DNA from: an uncultured Lachnospiraceae bacterium
GTDB lineage: Bacteria; Bacillota; Clostridia; Lachnospirales; Lachnospiraceae
Assembly (NCBI GenBank): GCA_902772565.1
Contig: CACYBJ010000064.1
Location: forward strand, 1 to 13,758
Length of the DNA stretch: 13,758 nucleotides
Reading direction: 5' to 3'
This document shows positions 7,270-13,758 of the stretch, in pieces (position 1 is the stretch's first letter; each line of letters starts with the position of its first letter). Made by a program: the position numbers and the translations under genes. Below the pieces are notes generated by a model, which saw only the letters and a list, made by a program, of their open reading frames with translations, made no database searches and had not been told where the DNA came from.

Positions 7270-7298
7270 ATTATACTCCCATGCAAAAATTAATTCAA
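7270..7298 (-). promoter_or_regulatory. Sigma-A-type promoter of the acyl/lipid operon
   Basis: On the minus strand, a -35 TTGAAT (7293-7298) is separated by 17 bases from a perfect -10 TATAAT (7270-7275). Transcription would start near 7263, about 65 bases before the chosen ligase start. It is divergent from the vapBC promoter. As no clear terminator lies before atpB, this promoter may also feed the ATP synthase genes. Confidence 0.7.
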
Positions 7299-7335
7299 CT
7301 TTATCAGACAGAAAGATGAACTATGAGGGAAAAGA

Positions 7336-7365
7336 TTGACAGTGATATATATCACGGTATATACT
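7336..7365 (+). promoter_or_regulatory. vapBC promoter
   Basis: A perfect -35 TTGACA (7336-7341) is followed 18 bases later by TATACT (7360-7365). Transcription would begin about 7372, just at the vapB ribosome binding site. The spacer holds a perfect palindrome, the probable operator. Confidence 0.7.
7342..7355. promoter_or_regulatory. Palindromic operator of vapBC
   Basis: GTGATATATATCAC is a perfect 14-base palindrome lying between the -35 and -10 elements. It is followed by a second short palindrome, GTATATAC (7357-7364), over the -10. VapB-type antitoxins bind such inverted repeats and repress their own operon, with VapC as co-repressor. Binding here is inference. Confidence 0.6.
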
Positions 7366-7387
7366 AATTACAGAGGAGGGCGAACAC

Positions 7388-7618
7388 ATGACTACAGCAA
7401 AGATTTTTGAAAACGGAAGAAGCCAGGCAGTCAGACTGCCCAAAGAATACCGCTTCAAAGATGAAGAGGTGATGATTAATAAAATAGGCGACATCGTATT
7501 CCTTATGCCTAAAACCAACCGTTGGGAAGCCTTTGTGAAAGCAATCGATTTATTCTCAAAGGATTATTTTTCAAACGGAAGGGACAGTCAGGAAAACCAG
7601 GAACGAGAAAGCCTGTAA
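7388..7618 (+). CDS. vapB: VapB-family antitoxin (AbrB/SpoVT fold)
   Basis: A 76-residue antitoxin that neutralises VapC and autorepresses the operon. The N-terminal DNA-binding swapped-hairpin half is typical: AKIFENGRSQAVRLPKEYRF at residues 4-23. The C-terminal half holds the toxin-binding tail and ends in NQERESL, very like the QERESF end that I recall for the MvpA/VapB antitoxin of Shigella and Salmonella. GGAGG lies 7-8 bases before the ATG. Only 12 bases separate it from vapC, the usual antitoxin-first order. The operon has its own promoter and palindromic operator, so it is an autonomous module sitting between two minus-strand operons. Confidence 0.9.
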   Translation: MTTAKIFENGRSQAVRLPKEYRFKDEEVMINKIGDIVFLMPKTNRWEAFVKAIDLFSKDYFSNGRDSQENQERESL

Positions 7619-7630
7619 TCGGAGGATTTT

Positions 7631-8032
7631 ATGAGGTATATGCTTGATACCAACATCTGTATCTATGCCATCAAGCACAAACCGGAAACGGTAATAAAAC
7701 ACCTGAACGAACACGACCCGTCGGAAATTTGTATATCATCCGTCACATATGCCGAACTTGTTCACGGTGTCTGCAAAAGTGCGGCAGTGGAAAGAAACCG
7801 GCTGGCGCTGGCATTACTGTTATCCAACATTGAGATACTGCCCTTTGATGCGTCTGCCGCAGAAAGATACGGCGAAGTACGAGCGGAACTTGAAAAGGCC
7901 GGCACTCCCATCGGTCCGTTGGACACGATGATTGCCGGCCATGCAAAATCACTTGATCTGACTCTTGTTACCAATAACGTAAAAGAGTTTGTAAGAGTGC
8001 GTGATTTATCTGTGGAGAATTGGGCGGAGTAA
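7631..8032 (+). CDS. vapC: VapC-family PIN-domain toxin ribonuclease
   Basis: A 133-residue PIN-domain endoribonuclease toxin. The acidic active site is visible: Asp6 in MLDTNICIYAIKHKP, Glu42 in YAELVHG, and Asp98 in GPLDTMIAGHA, followed by LVTNNVKEF. The sequence closely follows the enteric VapC/MvpT type, which is established to cut initiator tRNA-fMet; the same target here is inference. GGAGG lies 5 bases before the ATG. The gene is complete and has all the usual catalytic residues, so the toxin is expected to be active and held in check by VapB. Its stop lies only 17 bases from the end of the convergent small membrane protein gene. Confidence 0.92.
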   Translation: MRYMLDTNICIYAIKHKPETVIKHLNEHDPSEICISSVTYAELVHGVCKSAAVERNRLALALLLSNIEILPFDASAAERYGEVRAELEKAGTPIGPLDTMIAGHAKSLDLTLVTNNVKEFVRVRDLSVENWAE

Positions 8033-8051
8033 CCGCCGGTTCTCTTTTTTT
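8023..8051 (+). terminator. Possible weak terminator after vapC
   Basis: The stem GGCGG (8023-8027) pairs with CCGCC (8033-8037) around a five-base loop that contains the vapC stop. A T tract runs 8045-8051. The stem is short and the T tract is seven bases away, so this is a weak candidate. On the minus strand there is no T tract. Confidence 0.3.
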
Positions 8052-8358
8052 AGAACTGGAAGTACATTTCTTCCGCAATTACCTTAGTTTCTGCAACATC
8101 TTCATATTTCAGATTTTCATTTGCAAACATCATGGAAGTGTCAAAACTTCCCTTTCCTCCGGATTTCGATCCGCCTGATTTATTTACCGAATCCTGCGTT
8201 ACTTTTTCTCTTTTTGTTTCTTTGCCTCCACCCATAACGGCTCCGAAAACACCGAGAGCAAGTATCACAATTATAACAGTCAAACAACCGCTTTTCTTCT
8301 TTCCTCCGTTGTTTCCCGTGGGAGGGATAGTCTTTTTCAGTACGGAGTTGCGCGCCAA
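8050..8358 (-). CDS. Small single-pass membrane protein, unknown function
   Basis: I do not recognise this protein. Read from a TTG at 8358 it has 102 residues: a basic N-terminus (KKTIPPTGNNGGKKK), one membrane helix at about 25-43 (CLTVIIVILALGVFGAVMG), a Gly/Ser/Lys-rich linker (NKSGGSKSGGKG), and a short C-terminal part ending EEMYFQF. The TTG has no good ribosome binding site. In the same frame an ATG at 8379, preceded by AGGTG, would begin MFDNP but meets TAG at 8362-8364 before continuing GLARNSVLKK. The gene may therefore be broken by a nonsense change, or start at TTG. It lies behind the large cell-wall protein gene on the same strand and is probably cotranscribed with it. Confidence 0.5.
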   Translation of the reverse strand: MARNSVLKKTIPPTGNNGGKKKSGCLTVIIVILALGVFGAVMGGGKETKREKVTQDSVNKSGGSKSGGKGSFDTSMMFANENLKYEDVAETKVIAEEMYFQF

Positions 8359-8396
8359 ACCCTAAGGGTTGTCGAACATATTTCGTCACCTGAGCC

Positions 8397-11300
8397 TTAC
8401 ACCCCTTCAAAAACCTTTCTGGCGTTAGTATCGCTGATGAGCTTCGGTCCGCCGAGCACGTAGGCATTTTCGAACTTGATTTCGTTATTCTTTACATAGG
8501 CTGATGCCGTCGGCACCCACTTATCGCTGTTAAGCGTAAGGATGAGCGGAGCTCCGATCGTATAGGCCAGAGGTCCTGCGGAAAGTCCGTCGGGGAAGTC
8601 CTGTGAGTAGGCCATTACAAGTTCCGTCGGATTCTCAAAGAACTTTTCGGCAACGGCAACCGATGTTTCCCATCTGTTTGCGCCGTAGATTCTGTCCGTG
8701 GTTCCGTATTGCGCAAGTTCCTTTGCAACCGCAGCACTTACGGCACCTTCACCGCCTATTAAGTAAAACTTCTTCTCGGTTCCAAGGTTTGCAAGGTAGG
8801 TCTTCTGGGCATTTGTCAGAGATCCGGGCACGAGAAGCAGAGGCTTTCCCGTGGCAGATGCCGAAAGCGAATCCGCAAATCCGGTACCGGTACATACGAG
8901 AATCTCGTCTCCCGACGAAACACCTGCCTCCTCAAGGATGGCGATGTTGGTTTCGTAACGGTTGGCACCGGCAAGTCTCTTGATGATAAATCCGCCTGTG
9001 CTTATCTTTGATTCAAAGGTGTTTCTTATGGCTCCGTCGCCGCCGAGAATATATACCTTTCCGCCGGCCTTAAGATTGCTATTAATGTAGGCTGCGGTTT
9101 CATTCATCACCTTTTCACTTGGTGCGGTAAGGAGAATCGGTGCATTCTCTACTGCAGCAAGATAACTTCCCGCAAGCGCATCCGGGAAGGAAACACCGCT
9201 GGCTACGATCACACAGTCAAATTTCTCAACACCGAGAACCGACTTCAGTGCATTTGCCGATTCAAGGGACGTTTCATAACGGCTGTCGCCGTATAATCTG
9301 TCTATAACCTTTCTGTGCTCGCACTTTTTGCAGATTTTTATGCTCTGGGCGCCGGAGGTGACCCATGCGCCGTAGGAATGACCGGTTGAAACAATTATCT
9401 CTTCTTCAAAAGCGCTGCAGGCATCGCAGTAACGAATCTGTTTTCCGTCTGTCGTACATGATACGGGAGTTACAACGGTCCACTCACCGTAACTGTGTCC
9501 CGTGGCAGGAATTACCACGGCATCCTTGGTTTCGTCACAATCCGTACAGTGTATGGACTTAGAGCCTACCGTCTCGCAAGTGGGCTCGATATCTACTGTG
9601 TATTCGGTGTCCCAGACATGCGCTTTCGCAGGTATTACTTCTTCTTCGTATACATCGCATCTCACACAGGTTCTTCTCTTAAGACCCGCAGAGTTTACGG
9701 TTGAGTTTACAATTGTTACCCATTCACCGTAGGTGTGTCCCAGAGCGTTAATTGTAGCCTGATCCTTGGTGGCGTCGCACTTGGAACAGTGGATGGACTT
9801 GGTGCCTTCGGCAGTGCAGGTTGCGGGAGTATCGGTGGTATACTCGTTCTCCCAGTCGTGACCCGTTGCATCTACAGTTTCCATATCCGGGGAACTGCAG
9901 GTACGGCAATGCCTTATTCTGAGTCCGTCGGTGGTACAGGTTGCTTCGGATACGGTACTCCACGAGCCGTAGGAGTGACCGGTTGCGAGAATAACTTCAA
10001 TATCGGTTACGGCATCGCATTTGCTGCAGTGTCTGGACTTCTGACCGTCAAGCACGCAGTTTGCGGCATAATCAACCGAAAGTTCCTCTTCCCAGGAGTG
10101 TCCCGTTGCGTTAATCACACCCGTTTCCTGCGCGCCGCAGGTAAGACAGTATCTTACTCTGCTTCCGTTCTCGGTACAGGTCGCGGGATTCGTAACCGTC
10201 CATGCACCCGGCAGATGCCCTGTGGCCGTTATAGATGTCTCACTTGTCCTGGCATCACAGTTTGCGCAGTGGATGGATTTGGAACCGGCAGTGGTACATG
10301 TGGCCGGAGTATCCGTAGTATACTCACTCTCCCAGCTGTGGCCGGCTGCGTAAATCACTTCTGATTCCGTATCGCCGCAAGAGGTACAGGTTCTGGTTCT
10401 TACACCGTTGGCGGTACAGGTTGCGGCGGTTGTCGTAGTCCATTTGCCGTAGGAATGACCTGTGGCGCTGATAACGGTTTCTTCGGTTACGGCATCGCAT
10501 CTGCTGCAATGCTTGGATTTGGAACCCGGAAGAGTACAGGTTGGGTTTGCATCCACCATAAATTCGCTGTTCCAGTCATGTCCGAGGGCGGGGATTATTT
10601 CTTCGTCCACATCACCGCAGTCCGTACAGGTACGAACTCTCTTTCCTGCCGTTGTACAGGTTGCGGCCGTAGCCACGCTCCATGCTCCGTAGGTGTGTGT
10701 AAGCACCGGTATCGGAGTCACGTTGGTCTTGGCGCCGCATACGGAACAATGTATGGATTTGGAACCGACAGTCGTGTAGGTAGGTTCCACATCCACGGTG
10801 TAATAGTCGTTCCAGATATGTCCGGTGGCTGCAGGATAGTCGTACTCGGTATGATTGCAGACCGTACAGGTTCTCGAGCTGATGCCCGACTCGGTACAGT
10901 TCGGGGTCTTAAGAACATTCCAACTTCCGAAACTGTGTCCCGTGGCGGATACCGGAGTTACGTCCTTTGTGGCATCACAGTTTGCACAGTGTATTGACTT
11001 GGAACCGAAAGTTGTACATGTGGGCTCCAGATCCGTTGTATATTCGCTGTTCCAGGAATGTCCCGTCGCAGCTATTTCTTCTTCGTTTATATATCCGCAG
11101 GTAAGACAGGTTCGTTTCCTACTTCCCACCTTTGTACAGGTGGCATCTGCCGTTATCTGCCATGCACCGTAATTGTGACCGGTGGCAGATATGGTCTCTG
11201 CCTGAGTCACGGCATCACAGTTGGCACAATGAATCGATTTTAATCCCGAAGCGGTACATGTGGCCGGAGTGTCGATGGTGTAACTTTCTTCCCATAAATG

Positions 11301-12542
11301 TCCGGCAGCAGCTATTACGTCGTTTTGCACATCGCCGCAGACGGAACAGGTTCTGGTTCTAACGCCGGTTTCGGTACAGGTTGCAGCCTTCATTGTCGTC
11401 CATGAACCGTAGGAATGGCCGTTGGCGGGGATAACTGTTACGTCCTTGGTAGCGTCACAGTTTGTGCAGTGTATTGACTTTGAACCGGCGACAGTACATG
11501 TCGGTGCGCTGTCAACGGTGTATTCGTCTTCCCATGAGTGACCGAGCACGGTGATTACTTCGTTATTAACGTTTCCGCACACAAGGCATGTTCGAGTCCT
11601 GCTTCCGTCTTCCGTACAGGTGGCGGGCTTTAATACGGTCCAGGAGCCGTAGGAATGACCCGTGGCGGGTATGGCGGTTACGCTTGTTGTGGCGCTGCAG
11701 TTTGCGCAGTGAATCGATTTGGAACCCGCAGTTGTGCAGGTTGCCGCTTTATCGGTTGTATATTCGCTTTCCCATGCGTGTCCCGCTGCATTTATGGTTT
11801 CGGTTTCGGTATAACCGCAAGTCGTACAGGTTCTGCTTCTGCTACCGTCTTCGGTGCAGGTCGCCGTCTTGGTTGTGTTCCATGAGCCGAAGGAATGACC
11901 TGTGGCAGATACGTTTTCCTCTTCCGTATTACCGCAAAGAGTACAGGTTCTGGTTCTGATGCCGGCCTGGGTGCAGCCAACGCCTGTGGTGATCCAGTCG
12001 CCGTAGACATGGTCGCCGTAACCGAGTTTTGTGCTGCTTTCGCTTATTTCATGCGATCCGTTTTCGTCAGAAAACAACTTTCCACACATATTACATTTAT
12101 AGTGCTCCAGCACTCCTTCGGTTTTACATGTAGGAGTAACACCGGGAATAAGTACGAGATCGTGCGGAATCTTCTGGATTGCACCTGTAGTTACATAAAA
12201 CACGCCCCACTGAGTTGAATAATAATAGTAGTCACCGGAACCCGTCGTAGTACATGTAGCCTCTCGATTCACTTCCACTTCATACTCTCCGGACTGTAAC
12301 GGAGGGAGTATTATCTTTTCATCGGTAAAGTAATAGCCACACAGGTTATCACAAATTATGTAGCCTTCACCTCCCGTATTCTGCTTCGGAGCTTTAGCAA
12401 CGTAAAGGTATGGAATATGATTACAATCATCCGCATAAACAACAGAAACCATGCCTCCGGGCAAAACATCTCCCGCAAACATGGTCACAAACATTATTAC
12501 CGCCATCAGAAACGACAACGGTTTTCTTATTGATTTTTTCAT
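8397..12542 (-). CDS. Large secreted cell-wall protein: Cys/His repeats plus three CWB2 anchors
   Basis: A 1381-residue surface protein. Residues 1-37 form a signal peptide (MKKSIRKP, hydrophobic core, ending VVYADD). Residues 40-175 are a divergent N-terminal part that includes one repeat-like block, PTCKTEG...EHYKCNMCGK. Residues 176-1079 are about 22 full units of 40 residues in two alternating types, GHSYGxW...RTCxxCG and GHxWxxEYTxD...SIHCxxCD, plus a partial last unit. Three cell-wall-binding repeats of the CWB2 family start near 1081 (DRLYGDSRYETS), 1188 (KRLAGANRYETN) and 1283 (DRIYGANRWETS). In C. difficile CWB2 anchors proteins non-covalently to wall polymers. The repeats probably form a long stalk displayed from the cell. 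No enzymatic domain is seen, so the role may be adhesion or structure. The ATG at 12542 has GGCGGT about 8 bases upstream. Confidence 0.9.
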   Translation of the reverse strand: MKKSIRKPLSFLMAVIMFVTMFAGDVLPGGMVSVVYADDCNHIPYLYVAKAPKQNTGGEGYIICDNLCGYYFTDEKIILPPLQSGEYEVEVNREATCTTTGSGDYYYYSTQWGVFYVTTGAIQKIPHDLVLIPGVTPTCKTEGVLEHYKCNMCGKLFSDENGSHEISESSTKLGYGDHVYGDWITTGVGCTQAGIRTRTCTLCGNTEEENVSATGHSFGSWNTTKTATCTEDGSRSRTCTTCGYTETETINAAGHAWESEYTTDKAATCTTAGSKSIHCANCSATTSVTAIPATGHSYGSWTVLKPATCTEDGSRTRTCLVCGNVNNEVITVLGHSWEDEYTVDSAPTCTVAGSKSIHCTNCDATKDVTVIPANGHSYGSWTTMKAATCTETGVRTRTCSVCGDVQNDVIAAAGHLWEESYTIDTPATCTASGLKSIHCANCDAVTQAETISATGHNYGAWQITADATCTKVGSRKRTCLTCGYINEEEIAATGHSWNSEYTTDLEPTCTTFGSKSIHCANCDATKDVTPVSATGHSFGSWNVLKTPNCTESGISSRTCTVCNHTEYDYPAATGHIWNDYYTVDVEPTYTTVGSKSIHCSVCGAKTNVTPIPVLTHTYGAWSVATAATCTTAGKRVRTCTDCGDVDEEIIPALGHDWNSEFMVDANPTCTLPGSKSKHCSRCDAVTEETVISATGHSYGKWTTTTAATCTANGVRTRTCTSCGDTESEVIYAAGHSWESEYTTDTPATCTTAGSKSIHCANCDARTSETSITATGHLPGAWTVTNPATCTENGSRVRYCLTCGAQETGVINATGHSWEEELSVDYAANCVLDGQKSRHCSKCDAVTDIEVILATGHSYGSWSTVSEATCTTDGLRIRHCRTCSSPDMETVDATGHDWENEYTTDTPATCTAEGTKSIHCSKCDATKDQATINALGHTYGEWVTIVNSTVNSAGLKRRTCVRCDVYEEEVIPAKAHVWDTEYTVDIEPTCETVGSKSIHCTDCDETKDAVVIPATGHSYGEWTVVTPVSCTTDGKQIRYCDACSAFEEEIIVSTGHSYGAWVTSGAQSIKICKKCEHRKVIDRLYGDSRYETSLESANALKSVLGVEKFDCVIVASGVSFPDALAGSYLAAVENAPILLTAPSEKVMNETAAYINSNLKAGGKVYILGGDGAIRNTFESKISTGGFIIKRLAGANRYETNIAILEEAGVSSGDEILVCTGTGFADSLSASATGKPLLLVPGSLTNAQKTYLANLGTEKKFYLIGGEGAVSAAVAKELAQYGTTDRIYGANRWETSVAVAEKFFENPTELVMAYSQDFPDGLSAGPLAYTIGAPLILTLNSDKWVPTASAYVKNNEIKFENAYVLGGPKLISDTNARKVFEGV
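9303..12017 (-). repeat. Tandem coding repeat, about 240-base period (two 120-base units)
   Basis: In-frame repeats of the surface protein, residues 176-1079. Two unit types alternate: 12 full type A and 10 full type B, plus a partial final A. Conserved anchors in DNA are the CxxC and GH codons, while other positions have diverged. This points to old duplications under selection and not to recent expansion. Confidence 0.9.
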
Positions 12543-12612
12543 TAAAATACCGCCGATTATAAAAGTTTTTTCTATACCCTAACCCTTAATTCGACTCCCT
12601 TTTGTAAAAATT

Positions 12613-12641
12613 ATTATATAACATAACGTGCTTTCGATAAA
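12613..12641 (-). promoter_or_regulatory. Probable promoter of the surface-protein gene
   Basis: On the minus strand a perfect -10 TATAAT (12613-12618) has a poor -35 TTTATC (12636-12641) 17 bases upstream. This implies a leader of about 65 bases. A small hairpin-forming repeat, TGCTTT/AAAGCA (12629-12644), overlaps the -35 and could bind a regulator. A second TATAAT at 12556-12561 lies too close to the start codon. Confidence 0.45.
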
Positions 12642-12669
12642 GCATTTTTGTTGTACAAAATGATTTTTG

Positions 12670-12698
12670 TTGACACGCCCTGTTTCTTCGTGTATAAA
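12670..12698 (+). promoter_or_regulatory. Strong promoter of the ZIP transporter gene
   Basis: A perfect -35 TTGACA (12670-12675), a 17-base spacer and a -10 TATAAA (12693-12698). Transcription would start near 12705, a few bases before the Fur-type palindrome. The ATG at 12698 overlaps the -10, so it cannot be the start codon of a transcript from this promoter. Confidence 0.75.
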
Positions 12699-12713
12699 TG
12701 AATTTGCTAAAAA

Positions 12714-12728
12714 TGAAAATGATTTTCA
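12714..12728. promoter_or_regulatory. Fur-family 7-1-7 operator
   Basis: TGAAAATGATTTTCA is a perfect 7-1-7 inverted repeat with G at the centre. It has the geometry and near-consensus sequence of Fur boxes (TGATAATnATTATCA). It lies at about +10 to +24, where a bound repressor would block transcription. Fur is the best guess; Zur or PerR boxes share the geometry but differ in sequence. Confidence 0.65.
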
Positions 12729-12742
12729 ATTTGGAGCCATCC

Positions 12743-13474
12743 ATGGAATTACTTATAACTTTTCTGGCGGGACTTTCCGTTCTTATCGGAGCCGGAGTCA
12801 TCCGCCTTACGGAAAACAAAAGAGAGAGCGTTGAGCACGTAAGCCTTGCAATGGCTCTTGCTGCCCTTCTCTCCCTCCTTATTTTCGATATAGTGCCCGA
12901 ACTTAAGGAAACAACGGAAGGCATCGGCCTCCCCCTGACCCTCGGCATGACGGCTGCAGGAATTATTCTTCTTATAATCCTTGACCGATTCGTTCCGGAT
13001 CACGAGGACACGGAAGAAAACCACGATAACGAAAACGCCGTTCACATCGGACTTTTATCCGCCCTGGCCCTTATCGTACACAATATTGTGGAAGGCATGT
13101 CCGTTTACAGCGTGCTTGGAAACGACCTGACAGACGGCATTATTTTTGCCATCGGCATCTCCCTTCACAATATCCCCATGGGCATGATGATTTTCTCAAC
13201 CATGGCAACTCAGAGCAAAAAGGAAAAAACCGCCGTCACACTGGCAGTTACACTGTCCACTCTTTTCGGCGGACTCATAATGTTTGCCTTAAGCGGACAC
13301 CTGCCTGAAGTAGCCGTCGGCGCACTTCTATCCGTAGCCTGCGGAATGATAATCTACATTACCTTCCTTGAGCTTCTCCCCCATGTCATAAGAACCAAGG
13401 ACAGGCTTCAAAGCGCCGTGGGAATCATACTGGGCTTCGGCCTTGTACTTGCAAGCGTTCTTTTGGGCGGCTGA
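12743..13474 (+). CDS. ZIP-family divalent metal transporter
   Basis: Inner-membrane carrier of the ZIP family (ZupT/GufA-like), probably importing Fe2+, Zn2+ or Mn2+. The start at 12743 is chosen because GGAG lies 6 bases upstream; upstream in-frame ATGs fall in the promoter or operator. The protein has 243 residues and about eight hydrophobic segments. A short acidic/His-rich loop (DHEDTEENHDNENAVH, 86-101) precedes helix 4. The metal site in helix 4 is intact: His113, Asn114, Glu117 in HNIVEG. Helix 5 reads HNIPMG, with His142 and Asn143 but Met146 where ZIPs normally have Glu. This suggests an altered or single-metal site. The Fur-type box in the leader points to iron-responsive repression and so to iron uptake (inference). 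It ends at the bidirectional terminator. Confidence 0.88.
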   Translation: MELLITFLAGLSVLIGAGVIRLTENKRESVEHVSLAMALAALLSLLIFDIVPELKETTEGIGLPLTLGMTAAGIILLIILDRFVPDHEDTEENHDNENAVHIGLLSALALIVHNIVEGMSVYSVLGNDLTDGIIFAIGISLHNIPMGMMIFSTMATQSKKEKTAVTLAVTLSTLFGGLIMFALSGHLPEVAVGALLSVACGMIIYITFLELLPHVIRTKDRLQSAVGIILGFGLVLASVLLGG

Positions 13475-13524
13475 TGCGTCCCGCTTTTACAGAAGTTCGA
13501 ACAATACAAAGCATGTAAATTCAA

Positions 13525-13556
13525 AAAACCTCTTTACCGTGTGGTAAAGAGGTTTT
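13525..13556. terminator. Bidirectional rho-independent terminator
   Basis: A perfect 14-base stem, AAAACCTCTTTACC (13525-13538) with GGTAAAGAGGTTTT (13543-13556), around the loop GTGT. On the plus strand it is followed by ATTATTTTTG; on the minus strand the exit side is TTTTTT. It can stop both the ZIP transcript and the convergent WG-repeat transcript. Confidence 0.92.
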
Positions 13557-13572
13557 ATTATTTTTGAGAGTT

Positions 13573-13758
13573 TTACTCTAAAACTTCTTCCGTTTTTAAG
13601 CGGATGATCTCCACCAGGCAGTCCTTTACGGCATATGCCGCACCGCCCTCAAAGCTTGTAATGCTGTCATAGGAAAGAGGCACAACCACTTCCCCGGCGT
13701 AGTTAAGCAGACCGCACTTTCCGTCTTTTTCTACAGCTACAAGACCGTAGCCGGCACC
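13573..13758 (-). CDS. WG-repeat protein, C-terminal fragment (5' part outside window)
   Basis: The last 61 codons of a minus-strand gene, ending at TAA (13573-13575). The visible part reads GLVAVEKDGKCGLLNYAGEV followed by VVPLSYDSI, the pattern of a WG/KWG beta-repeat (GxKxGxxxxxGxxVxPxxYDxI). A last degenerate half-repeat, AAYAVKDCLVEIIRL, follows. WG-repeat proteins usually carry many copies and are often surface or envelope proteins of unknown role. The N-terminus, any signal peptide and any partner domain are outside the window. It is convergent with the ZIP gene and shares its terminator. Confidence 0.75.
   Translation of the reverse strand, partial: GAGYGLVAVEKDGKCGLLNYAGEVVVPLSYDSITSFEGGAAYAVKDCLVEIIRLKTEEVLE

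Noticed and set aside
9735..10364. Long plus-strand open frame (209 codons) opposite the repeat region, and several similar ones up to 12218
   Set aside because: They are mirror images of the Cys/His repeats: the minus-strand frame has a signal peptide, clear domains and conserved periodicity, while these only repeat because the gene repeats. No ribosome sites or family motifs.
9303..12017. Regular repeats resembling a CRISPR array
   Set aside because: Units are 120/240 bases, divergent, and coding in one continuous frame with conserved residues; no short identical repeats with unique spacers and no cas genes.
12556..12561. Second TATAAT upstream of the surface-protein gene
   Set aside because: It lies 14 bases from the start codon, has no -35 and would leave no room for a ribosome binding site.
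12698..12742. Upstream ATGs at 12698, 12713 and 12719 as starts of the ZIP gene
   Set aside because: The first overlaps the -10 element and the others fall in the Fur-type palindrome; only the ATG at 12743 has GGAG six bases upstream.

Overview
The window looks like chromosomal DNA of a Gram-positive anaerobe of the Clostridia, most likely a Lachnospiraceae relative. The basis is the gene content: an F-type ATP synthase, a CWB2 cell-wall protein with Cys-rich repeats, a WG-repeat protein, a stand-alone E2/CAT-like acyltransferase, a ZIP transporter, and strong AGGAGG-type ribosome binding sites. No rRNA, tRNA, CRISPR array or insertion sequence is visible, and no gap between genes exceeds about 200 bases. 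The genus is inference. 

Positions 1-2895 (minus strand) hold the start of an ATP synthase operon in the order a (atpB), c (atpE), b (atpF), alpha (atpA, cut by the window edge). It is unusual. No free delta gene (atpH) lies between atpF and atpA. Instead the alpha subunit carries about 79 extra N-terminal residues that align almost without gaps to the C-terminal domain of delta. The c subunit has a signal-peptide-like N-terminus and an acidic, Ala-rich extension of about 35 residues before its first membrane helix. Subunit a has an additional N-terminal hydrophobic segment and a Lys-rich tail. 

Positions 2963-7198 (minus strand) hold four genes with 58-67 base gaps, reading towards the ATP synthase genes: a long-chain acyl-CoA/acyl-acid ligase, a PlsC-like acyltransferase, a PAP2/AUR1-like membrane phosphatase or transferase, and an E2/CAT-like acyltransferase. 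Together they suggest fatty-acid activation and lipid head-group or acyl modification. Two of them lack a textbook catalytic residue. A good sigma-A-type promoter precedes the ligase. No clear terminator separates this set from atpB, so read-through into the ATP synthase genes is possible. 

Positions 7336-8032 (plus strand) hold a vapBC toxin-antitoxin pair with a palindromic operator inside its promoter. Both proteins resemble the enteric MvpA/MvpT (VapBC) pair. 

Positions 8050-12542 (minus strand) hold a large secreted cell-wall protein: a signal peptide, about 22 alternating 40-residue Cys/His repeats, and three CWB2 anchors. Behind it lies a small membrane protein whose natural ATG is separated from the body of the frame by an in-frame TAG. 

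Positions 12670-13474 (plus strand) hold a ZIP-family metal transporter with a strong promoter and a Fur-type 7-1-7 operator in its leader. A bidirectional terminator separates it from the convergent end of a WG-repeat protein, which runs off the window.
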